NCBI GenBank assembly: GCA_963849365.1
Contig: CAWKHA010000004.1
Span: 124,001 to 188,000 of the forward strand
Length of the DNA stretch: 64,000 nucleotides
Origin: CAVQCJ01 sp963849365
GTDB lineage: Bacteria > Actinomycetota > Actinomycetes > Prado026
Direction of reading: 5' to 3'
The position numbers were made by a program, and so were the translations under genes. The notes under the pieces are model-generated. The model saw nothing but the letters and a program-made list of their open reading frames with translations, searched no databases and was not told the DNA's origin. The stretch's first letter is position 1; every line of letters starts with the position of its first letter. Shown one piece after another: positions 58,401-64,000 of the stretch.

Positions 58401-60413
58401 GTCGGACTCGGCCTCGCCCGCCCAGGTCGCGGCGAACGCCTCCTGGAAGCGCAGCTTGACCTCGCTGCCGTCGGACAGCCCGTCGAAACGCAGGCCGAAG
58501 TCGTACACCCAGGCCGGCTCCTGGCCCGGCCGCTCGACCTCGTACGGGCGCTCGTCGACGACCTCGACCCCCATCCGCTGCAACACCGGCAGCACGCGGG
58601 ACAGCGACAGCGGCGAGCCGGAGCAGTAGATCTTGAACCGGCGCTCGCCGGGCCCGGCCCCCAGCGGCACGTACAGGTTGAGCGCCGTCGCCCCCGGCTG
58701 GAGCGCCTCGAGCTGCTTGAGGTCCGCGACCGCCGTCCTGGCCGGGAAGTCCTCCTTGTACGCCTCGGGGAACGCGTCGCCGTAGACGCGCAGCAGGTCG
58801 GTGGAGGCCTCCTCGCCGCACTGGTCGACCAGCGCGTCGGCGAAGTCGTCGGCCCACGAGCGGGTCGCCTCGACCAGCTTCGCCTCGAGCTCGTCCGCGT
58901 CGACGTCGCGGACCACGTCGCCCTTGGGCACCCGTACGACGAAGTGCAGCCGGGCCAGCACCGACTCGGACACGCGCGCGGTGTAGTCGACCGTCTCGCC
59001 GTGCAGCGCCTCGCGCAGGATGCGCTCCATGTCCAGCCGCACGTCCGTCGTGTAGCGGTCGCGGGGCAGGTAGACCAGGCAGGACATGAACCGGCCGTAG
59101 TCGTCCTTGCGCAGGAAGAGCCGGGTCTGGCGGCGCTCCTGCAGGTGCATGACGGCCAGCACGGTCTCCAGCAGGTCGGGAACCGAGATCTGGAACAGCT
59201 CGTCGCGCGGGTAGGTCTCCAGGATCTGCAGCAGGTCCTTGCCGCTGTGGCTGTCCGCGGCGAACCCGGACGCCTCCAGCACCTCGCGCGCCTTGCGCCG
59301 CAGCACCGGGATCCGCAGCACGCTCTCGCTGTACGACGACGAGGCGAACAGGCCGAGGAAGCGGCGCTCGCCGGTGACCTGGCCGTCCGCGTCGAAGGTC
59401 TTGACCCCGACGTAGTCCAGGTACACCGGGCGGTGCACGGTCGAGCGCGAGTTCGCCTTGGTGAGCACCAGCATCCGCGGCTCGCGAGCCTTGCTGCGCA
59501 CCTCGGGCGGCAGCGCGCCGAACGAGCCGGAGACCCGCTGGTCCGAGCGCAGGATGCCCAGGCCTGACCCCGGCCGGGCCACCAGGGTGTCGATCCCCCG
59601 TCCGGCGCTGTCGTCGCCGGACGCCTGGGACAGGTCGTACTCCCGGTAGCCGAGGAACGTGAACTTGTCGTCGGCGAGCCAGCGCATCAGCTCCCAGGCC
59701 TCGGAGACCTCGGCGTCCGGCAGCGGTGGCGGGGAGGCGGCGATCTCCTCGGCGCAGCGCAGCGCCGCGTCCCGCATCTTCGCCCAGTCCTCGACGGCCT
59801 CGCGCACGTCGGACAGCACGCGACGCAACGCCTGGGCGAGCTCGTCGAGCTCGATCGCGTCGCTCTCCCGGTCGATCTCGACGTGCATCCAGGACTCGAC
59901 CACGACGTCCTCGGACCCCGTGCCCGGGCCGACCGGGGCGCCCTCGGCATGCGGCTGCTTGTCGCCGAGGACCTCCAGCAGCTCGCCGGTGATGTCGCGG
60001 CGCACCGCGAGCTGCGGGTGGACCACCAGGTGGATCGACGTGCCGTGCCGGCCGAGGCAGCTGGTGACGGAGTCGACCAGGAAGGGCATGTCGTCGGTGA
60101 CCACTTCGACGACGGTGTGCCCGGAGGCCCAGCCGTGCTCCTCCACCGTCGGGGTGTAGACGCGGACGTTCGCGCGCCCCTGCGGACGGTGCTGGGCGAG
60201 CTCACGGTGGGCGAGCGCGGCCCCGAAGACGTCGACCGGGTTCCGCCCCACGATGTCCTCGGCGGCGACGTGCTTGAAGTACCGCTGGAGGAAGACGGAG
60301 TCCGCGTGCGCGTCGCCGCTGCGGCCGCGCTCCCCCGCCTCGACCGCCTTGGCGATCAGCTCGGCCTTGGACTCCTCGAGACGCGTGGTCGGGATGCCGA
60401 CGCTCGGGCTCAC
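55488..60413 (-). CDS. gdh: NAD-specific glutamate dehydrogenase (large, 180-kDa type)
   Basis: 1641 residues from GTG 60413, with GAAGAAGG about 8 nt upstream. The family has a long N-terminal regulatory region (ACT-like TDDMPFLVDSVTSCLGRHGT and related repeats, to about 700), a central catalytic domain and a C-terminal region (about 1200-1640). The catalytic domain has GVHLRFGAVARGGLRWSDRR, then VPVGAKGGFVVKGGT and the NAD-binding part VVGVGDMSGDVFGNGMLLSE. It deaminates glutamate to 2-oxoglutarate and ammonia in the cytoplasm, feeding the TCA cycle. Like other NAD-GDH2 enzymes it is hexameric or tetrameric. The frame is unbroken over 4.9 kb. It stands alone. Confidence 0.96.
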   Translation of the reverse strand: MSPSVGIPTTRLEESKAELIAKAVEAGERGRSGDAHADSVFLQRYFKHVAAEDIVGRNPVDVFGAALAHRELAQHRPQGRANVRVYTPTVEEHGWASGHTVVEVVTDDMPFLVDSVTSCLGRHGTSIHLVVHPQLAVRRDITGELLEVLGDKQPHAEGAPVGPGTGSEDVVVESWMHVEIDRESDAIELDELAQALRRVLSDVREAVEDWAKMRDAALRCAEEIAASPPPLPDAEVSEAWELMRWLADDKFTFLGYREYDLSQASGDDSAGRGIDTLVARPGSGLGILRSDQRVSGSFGALPPEVRSKAREPRMLVLTKANSRSTVHRPVYLDYVGVKTFDADGQVTGERRFLGLFASSSYSESVLRIPVLRRKAREVLEASGFAADSHSGKDLLQILETYPRDELFQISVPDLLETVLAVMHLQERRQTRLFLRKDDYGRFMSCLVYLPRDRYTTDVRLDMERILREALHGETVDYTARVSESVLARLHFVVRVPKGDVVRDVDADELEAKLVEATRSWADDFADALVDQCGEEASTDLLRVYGDAFPEAYKEDFPARTAVADLKQLEALQPGATALNLYVPLGAGPGERRFKIYCSGSPLSLSRVLPVLQRMGVEVVDERPYEVERPGQEPAWVYDFGLRFDGLSDGSEVKLRFQEAFAATWAGEAESDGFNALVLRAGLTWRQAMVLRAYAKYLRQAGSTFSQEYLEQSLSTYVSVTRLLVRLFEANLDPDLPGGDSERDEVVAALVEEITGALDDVASLDHDRILRSYLRLIRATLRTNYFQPGPDGAGYPPYLAVKLDPQHLPELPAPRPKYEIWVYSPQVEGVHLRFGAVARGGLRWSDRREDFRTEILGLVKAQAVKNAVIVPVGAKGGFVVKGGTADPSDREAVLAEGIQRYRTFVSALLDLTDNLVDGTVVPPARVVRHDGDDPYLVVAADKGTATFSDIANSVSQAYGFWLGDAFASGGSAGYDHKAMGITARGAWESVKRHFRELGRDTQSADFTVVGVGDMSGDVFGNGMLLSEHIRLLAAFDHRHIFLDPAPDPAASVKERRRLFDLPRSSWDDYDKELISAGGGVYPRSAKSVPVSSQVRAALGVADGVTQVTPAELMKAVLAAPVDLLWNGGIGTYVKASTESNADVGDKANDAIRIDGRDLRAKVVGEGGNLGFTQSGRVEAAQRGVRLNTDAIDNSAGVDTSDHEVNIKILLDQVVRAGDLTAKQRNDLLATMTDDVAAHVLRDNYEQNVLLGNARVQSHSMLPVHKRLIRDLERRGELDRALEFLPSDNEIDTRFAAGLGLTSPEFSVLVAYSKMTLKHELLATNLPDEPYFRSVARRYFPPAVVERYGDRIDTHPLRREIVTTGVVNDLVNRAGITFVFRAMEESGGTPVEVARALAVVREVFDLPDFWARVERLDNQVPTVAQTELYLECRRLLDRATRWLLQSRRQLLDVEAEIGHFAAVASLKERIPHMLRGAEAERLQRRTAELVALGAPAELAQETASMLDAFSLLDVVQLARASGEPPEQVGDLYFALSEQFEVDRMLGRITALPRDDRWSALARMALRYDLYGALAGLTGNVLAVTKELTDPDARIAAWQLENSEGLARARATLTEIATSESFDLATLSVALRVIRTLVPSGSSA

Positions 60414-60659
60414 GGGCTATCGCCTTCTTCACCGGATGCCACCGCACGCCGTTGTGCGGTTGTCCGGTCGAGCCTACCGAGCAGCGCCGCCGCCAGATGC
60501 CCCGTCAGCCGGCGTCTTCGGTCTCCATCGGGCGGGACCGCTTCAGGAAGCGGCCGAACTGAGGCACGGTTAAGGCGGCCAGGCCGTACGCGGGCGCATA
60601 GATCAGGCCCTTGTCGACTGATCCGATCCGGTATATGCGGAGCTCCGGGCGGACGACGG

Positions 60660-61058
60660 TCAGGCCTGCGCGATGCGGACGAGGTTGCCCGAAGGGTCGC
60701 GGAACGCGCAGTCGCGCGCGCCCCACGGCTGTGACGCCGGCTCCTGAAGCACCTCGGCGCCCGACGCCCGGACCTTCTCGAACGTGGTGTCGAGGTCGTC
60801 GGAGCGGAAGATCGCGGCCTGCAACGACCCCTGCGTCACGAGTGACAGGAGAGCGTCGCCCTCGACCTGCGAGCGACCGCCGTGCGGCTGGAACAGGACG
60901 ACGTCGACGTCCTGCCCCGGGGCGCCGACGGTGACCCAGCGGAAACCGTCGGACGCGACGTCGTTGCGGACCTCGAGGCCGAGCGCGTCGCGGTAGAAGC
61001 CGAGCGAGGCGTCGGGGTCGTGGACGGGGATGAACATGTGAGAGACGGTGACTGCCAT
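60660..61058 (-). CDS. VOC family (glyoxalase/bleomycin-resistance fold) protein
   Basis: 132 residues from ATG 61058. Two beta-alpha-beta-beta-beta modules: SHMFIPVHDPDASLGFYRDA then DGFRWVTVGAPGQDVDVVLF, and later FRSDDLDTTFEKVRASGAEV then CAFRDPSGNLVRIAQA. Metal ligands of the VOC fold may be His (SHMF) and Glu/Gln. The substrate is unknown; relatives act on glyoxal adducts, antibiotics or ring-cleavage substrates. An AraC-type regulator lies 132 nt upstream on the same strand, a frequent pairing. Confidence 0.9.
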   Translation of the reverse strand: MAVTVSHMFIPVHDPDASLGFYRDALGLEVRNDVASDGFRWVTVGAPGQDVDVVLFQPHGGRSQVEGDALLSLVTQGSLQAAIFRSDDLDTTFEKVRASGAEVLQEPASQPWGARDCAFRDPSGNLVRIAQA

Positions 61059-61190
61059 GCGACGACCTTAGGAGCACCGACCCGTCGCGTGCTTCTTCGA
61101 TCCTGCTCGGTGCCGGGGGCGGGTCGGGCCTCCGGTGCGCCGGGCACCGCCCCGTTCGGGGGCCGGCCCGTCGGCGCCGGTCGGCGGCGT

Positions 61191-61601
61191 TCAGACCGCG
61201 ACCGTGGTACGCCGCGGTCGCGTCGCGACCATGCTCACACACGATGGCAGGACCTCGCGGTCGCTGTGGTCGCGGGCGCGGTACTGCGACGGCGTCACGC
61301 CAACGATCTCGGTGAAGCGCGAGCTGAACGAGCCGAGCGACGTGCAACCGACAGCGACGCAGGTGTCGGTGACCGACATCCGCTGACGCAGAAGAGCCTT
61401 CGCGCGCTCGATGCGGCGGGTCATGAGGTACGAGTAGGGCGTCTCGCCGTACGCCGCGCGGAACTTGCGCGAGAAGTGCGCGGGCGACATGAGCGCGGCA
61501 CGCGCCATCGCCGGGACATCGAGGGGCTGCGCGTAGTCGCGGTCCATGAGGTCGCGCGCCCGGCGCAAGTGCGCGAGGTCGGTGATCTCCTCCGGCGTCA
61601 T
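61191..61601 (-). CDS. AraC family transcriptional regulator (short)
   Basis: 136 residues from ATG 61601. Nearly the whole protein is the AraC DNA-binding domain: LRRARDLMDRDYAQPLDVPA, then ARAALMSPAHFSRKFRAAYG and RIERAKALLRQRMSVTDTCV, ending SFSSRFTEIVGVTPSQYR. There is no ligand-binding half, so its signal, if any, comes from elsewhere. A 30-residue basic tail (DREVLPSCVSMVATRPRRTT) follows the domain. It probably controls the downstream VOC protein gene on the same strand. Confidence 0.88.
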   Translation of the reverse strand: MTPEEITDLAHLRRARDLMDRDYAQPLDVPAMARAALMSPAHFSRKFRAAYGETPYSYLMTRRIERAKALLRQRMSVTDTCVAVGCTSLGSFSSRFTEIVGVTPSQYRARDHSDREVLPSCVSMVATRPRRTTVAV

Positions 61602-61924
61602 GCCGACGACGGTACGCGACCGGTCGCCCTCACGGTCAAGAACTGGGGTCGAGGCCGCCACGATGTGATCACGGGCGGGGTCGAGCTGGCATTCGGTGCG
61701 CCGTTCGGGACAGGGCTGCGGCATGGGGCCTCTGAGTTGTCACGGGTCAGGAGTCCTCGGGGTTCCCCGGAGTGGTCGCCGGCTGCCAACTCGTGCCAAT
61801 GGGACTGTTTGGTGAACCAAGGGGGCGACGATGGCGTGGTACTAGTGCCAACGTCCGATGGCGTACCGGACCTGTCGGGCCTGTGAATGGGAGCAGTCAG
61901 AGACCACCGAGGAAGGAACCCGTC
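61602..61924. other. Divergent intergenic region
   Basis: About 320 bases between the AraC gene (-) and the secreted-repeat gene (+). TTGGT-GA-ACCAA (61810-61821) is a short inverted repeat, and GTGCCAA occurs twice (61793-61799 and 61845-61851). The Shine-Dalgarno stretch GAGGAAGG (61909-61916) belongs to the next gene. No gene is evident. Confidence 0.4.
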
Positions 61925-62269
61925 ATGAAGCGACTGCTCACCATCGCCATCGTCACCGCGGTTGCCGCGGTCCCCGCCGTCCTGGGGCTCGCCGGCAACG
62001 CCTCGTTCGCCCAGTCAGTGCCGGTCCGGGTCCCCGCGCAGGCCCAGCTCGTCGACGACAACGGCGGCGCGACCAAGCACGCCGAGCCCGGCGACGACAA
62101 CGGCGGCGCCACCAAGCACGCCGAGCCGGGCGACGACAACGGCGGCGCGACCGCCACATCGACCCCAGCGGCGACGCCCAGGGCGTCCGACGACCACGGT
62201 GGCCGCTCGGGTGGCAGCAATGGCGGCAGCGGCGGTGGCGGCACGGACGACGGGTCCGGTCACCAGTGA
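61925..62269 (+). CDS. Small secreted protein with 13-residue tandem repeats
   Basis: 114 residues from ATG 61925. A signal peptide (KRLLTIAIVTAVAAVPAVLG, cleavage near NASFA) precedes a short lead. Then the unit DDNGGATKHAEPG occurs twice, with a third partial copy (DDNGGATATST). The C-terminus is Gly/Ser-rich (GGRSGGSNGGSGGGG) with acidic and His residues. No domain is recognised. The repeat is exact at the protein level for two copies, so the protein may bind metal or extend as a flexible surface filament. The next gene is a histidine-kinase fragment on the same strand. Confidence 0.75.
   Translation: MKRLLTIAIVTAVAAVPAVLGLAGNASFAQSVPVRVPAQAQLVDDNGGATKHAEPGDDNGGATKHAEPGDDNGGATATSTPAATPRASDDHGGRSGGSNGGSGGGGTDDGSGHQ
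62054..62150 (+). repeat. 39-bp in-frame tandem repeat, 2.5 copies
   Basis: Units start at 62054 and 62093, each 39 bp, beginning GACGACAACGGCGGCGC. The two complete units differ at only two positions. A third partial unit (62132-62150) follows. The period equals 13 codons, so copy number can change without breaking the gene. Confidence 0.9.
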
Positions 62270-62410
62270 CCCCTGCATCCGGGCCTGACGGCGCCGCGGA
62301 GACCTCACCGGTCCCTGCGGCGCTGCCGCGCGATCCAGGCCCGTCCGCCCCCGTGGGTCACCGTGGCGGACGGGCGACACGGACCAGGTCCGGCCGACCG
62401 GCCGATCCGG

Positions 62411-62740
62411 ATGCGCCGCATCTTCGCCCAGGTCGTTGCGGCTGCCGCGCTCGTCCTGGTCGTCGTCGCGGTCGCGGGTGCATACGCCAGCCGAAACGTG
62501 GCCGAGCGCGAGGCGGTGAACGACGCGGCCCAGACCACCGACCTGCTCGCCGAGTCCGCGGTCCAGCCCGCCCTCGAGGACTCCCTGCTGACCGGGTCGC
62601 CGACCGCCCTGGCACACCTGGATGCCGCTGTGCGCAGCCGGGTGCTAGGCAAGACCGTCGTCCGGGTCAAGATCTGGACACCGAGCGGTAAGATCATCTA
62701 CTCGGACGAGCCGCGGATTGTCGGCCAGACCTGGCACTGA
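62411..62740 (+). pseudogene. Truncated sensor histidine kinase N-terminus
   Basis: 109 residues from ATG 62411 (GTG 62363 is in the same frame). A membrane helix (IFAQVVAAAALVLVVVAVAG) precedes an extracellular sensor stretch (SRNVAEREAVNDAAQTTDLL, then VLGKTVVRVKIWTPSGKIIY and SDEPRIVGQTWH). This is the usual start of actinobacterial two-component kinases with a PilJ- or CHASE-like sensor. The frame stops in the middle of the sensor domain; the second helix, HAMP, HisKA and ATPase domains are missing. A terminator hairpin follows, so a small truncated transcript is still possible. Confidence 0.75.
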
Positions 62741-62759
62741 GTGCTTGGTGTCTGAGCGT

Positions 62760-62798
62760 GACTGCGGGCCAGCACTGTGGTCGTGCTGACCCGCAGTC
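62760..62798 (+). terminator. Rho-independent terminator between convergent genes
   Basis: GACTGCGGGCCAGCAC (62760-62775) pairs with GTGCTGACCCGCAGTC (62783-62798), 16 bp with one mismatch and a 7-nt loop. A T-rich run (TCTGTGCGTTCTTTCTGG) follows on the plus strand. It ends the kinase-fragment transcript and lies just beyond the end of the minus-strand gene. Confidence 0.85.
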
Positions 62799-62817
62799 TC
62801 TGTGCGTTCTTTCTGGT

Positions 62818-63954
62818 TTAGTGGATGGCCACCACCTGGCCACCGCTGGAGCACAGGGTGGGTGCCAGCCCGGTTGCCGGGGCGATGCTGCAGTTGGACA
62901 CGTACACGGTGCCGTTCAAGAACGCGAACCCGGACGGGAAGAACAGGCTGCCCATGCCCAGGGTGGTCCGTGTCCCGTTGGGGGCGATCTTCACAACGGC
63001 CCCCAGCGGGTTGGCCGTCGGGGACTCGTCTAGCCCGTTGACCTGGAACTCGGTGGCGTAGAAGTTGCCTTGCGGGTCGAACCCGCAGCCCTGCACGGTG
63101 GTCAGGCCGCGGGCCCAGACCGACTTGGTCGCCTTACCGTTCTTGACCACGACCCGCCACACGCGTGCGTTTCCAGGGGCGAAGTTCCCGCCGAGCAGCT
63201 CACCGACATACAGCGCACCGTCAGGGCCCTTGGCGACACAGGTGGGAACCCCGTCGGTCGGGCTTCCCGACGGAACGTTGAGGAAGGTCAGGACCTTGAC
63301 CGTCCCATTGGGCATGACCTGGTCCAGGGTGTTCGCGCCCGCGTCGGCGACGAACATCTGACCACCGGTCACCAGCACCCCGTTGGGGTTGGAGTCCGGG
63401 AACTGATCCGGAACCAAGTTCACGTGGGCGCTGGACCAGATGTAGTCATGGTCACCGACCCCGGCCTTATCCACGAATGACCCGTTCCTGGCCTGCCCGA
63501 ACTGGCCCAGGTCCTTCTGACCCGCCTGGAGCAAGAACGTCGGCAACTGGCCCAACGGGAGCCCGAAAGTGTTCGCCGCGAACTGCCCATACACCACTCC
63601 ACCGGATGCGGAGACCGCGTCCATGCCTACCGCCGCGACGCCACCCGGGTTGGAGATCGAGATCAGGCCGGTCACCAGCCGAGTGACCCCGTTTGTCCCG
63701 ACCTGGTCGATCGACCCGGTGAGCCCCACGCAGGTGGTGCCGCCTAGGCAGTAGGTGCTGCCGCCGCGCCCGGCCTCAGCGAGGTAGAGCTTCCCGCCAT
63801 CGGCAGACAATGCCCGCGGGTTGTTCAAGTGCGACGCGACGACCGTCACAGACGACCCGGTGGCCGATGCCGTCGCCGGCCCCATAGCGAACGCGACACC
63901 CGCGGCCAGGCCGCAGGCAGTAAGTGTTCTAAGCACGAGCGTAGGTCTGCGCAT
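62818..63954 (-). CDS. ScyD/ScyE-like secreted beta-propeller protein
   Basis: 378 residues from ATG 63954 (GGAGGGG upstream). A signal peptide (VLRTLTACGLAAGVAFAMGP, then ATASATGSS) precedes an NHL/SMP-30-like six-bladed propeller. It carries VASHLNNPRALSADGGKLYL, GQMFVADAGANTLDQVMPNG, CVAKGPDGALYVGELLGGNF and CGFDPQGNFYATEFQVNG. This matches the ScyD/ScyE family, named after cyanobacterial scytonemin genes but widespread in actinobacteria with unknown role. Two Cys pairs (YCLGGTTC and CSIAPATGLAPTLC) may form disulfides. The 46 bases after its start to the window end hold only the upstream region. Confidence 0.85.
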   Translation of the reverse strand: MRRPTLVLRTLTACGLAAGVAFAMGPATASATGSSVTVVASHLNNPRALSADGGKLYLAEAGRGGSTYCLGGTTCVGLTGSIDQVGTNGVTRLVTGLISISNPGGVAAVGMDAVSASGGVVYGQFAANTFGLPLGQLPTFLLQAGQKDLGQFGQARNGSFVDKAGVGDHDYIWSSAHVNLVPDQFPDSNPNGVLVTGGQMFVADAGANTLDQVMPNGTVKVLTFLNVPSGSPTDGVPTCVAKGPDGALYVGELLGGNFAPGNARVWRVVVKNGKATKSVWARGLTTVQGCGFDPQGNFYATEFQVNGLDESPTANPLGAVVKIAPNGTRTTLGMGSLFFPSGFAFLNGTVYVSNCSIAPATGLAPTLCSSGGQVVAIH

Positions 63955-64000
63955 GGATCCCCTCCAGGTTGATGAACCACGGCGACATCGGGCGCAGCAA

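Noticed and set aside
55425..59567. 1380-residue plus-strand open frame over the glutamate dehydrogenase gene
   Set aside because: Exact antisense of a well-conserved NAD-GDH; composition is Val/Gln/Arg-rich and has no family match.
60505..60660. Short minus-strand frame ending YAPAYGLAALTVPQFGRFLK
   Set aside because: Composition looks protein-like, but there is no start codon or ribosome-binding site and I know no family; not called.

Overview
The window is high-GC DNA (about 70% by eye) from an actinobacterium (Actinomycetota). The support is a tmRNA with the tag ANSNRADFALAA, the core order prfB - ftsE - ftsX - S41 protease - smpB - tmRNA, an actinobacterial Tad/Flp pilus operon, a 1641-residue NAD-glutamate dehydrogenase, a c-di-AMP riboswitch ahead of an NlpC/P60 hydrolase, and a HelR-type helicase with a rifamycin-associated element. 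The genus cannot be fixed from the sequence alone.

Region by region. 1-9.4 kb is ordinary metabolic and cell-wall content: the end of a lysyl-phosphatidylglycerol synthase, a pirin, two fused gene remnants, the riboswitch-controlled NlpC/P60 protein, an ornithine-cyclodeaminase family enzyme, an arylsulfatase, YciI and RidA proteins, a BNR-repeat protein and a MoaD/ThiS-like protein. 9.7-16 kb holds a serine protease-nuclease fusion, a cNMP-binding-domain protein, a frameshifted metallophosphoesterase, an FAD oxidoreductase, and an adenylate cyclase fused to an alpha/beta-hydrolase domain whose nucleophile is lost. 16-29.4 kb is accessory and partly decayed. It has a frameshifted TetR regulator beside an internally deleted alcohol dehydrogenase, and an RHH regulator - DUF4097 - ABC exporter cassette with its own operator. 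It also has a frameshifted helR, an intact IS5-family element, an HD/LuxR regulator, a VapBC pair, and IS1182 and IS256 remnants lying against the 3' end of ssrA.

29.4-49.2 kb is mostly core and intact: ssrA, rhodanese, DUF2207 protein, smpB, S41 protease, ftsX, ftsE, an LAHTG surface protein, prfB, an ECF sigma factor with a probable membrane partner, an aldo/keto reductase, a CotH/lamin-tail secreted protein and a seven-gene Tad pilus operon. 49.3-64 kb holds a secreted GH15 glucodextranase-like enzyme, a DUF4157 protein, a second aldo/keto reductase, NAD-glutamate dehydrogenase, a VOC/AraC pair, a repeat-bearing secreted peptide, a truncated histidine kinase and a ScyD/ScyE-like secreted protein.

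Working units. ssrA and smpB together form the trans-translation system. FtsEX with the riboswitch-controlled NlpC/P60 protein point to regulated peptidoglycan hydrolysis. The Tad genes run as one translationally coupled transcript. The RHH/DUF4097/ABC genes look like a self-regulated export cassette. Single-base frameshifts cluster between 12.7 and 23.2 kb, while the long core genes to the right are open throughout, so this stretch looks like a decaying island unless it carries local assembly errors.
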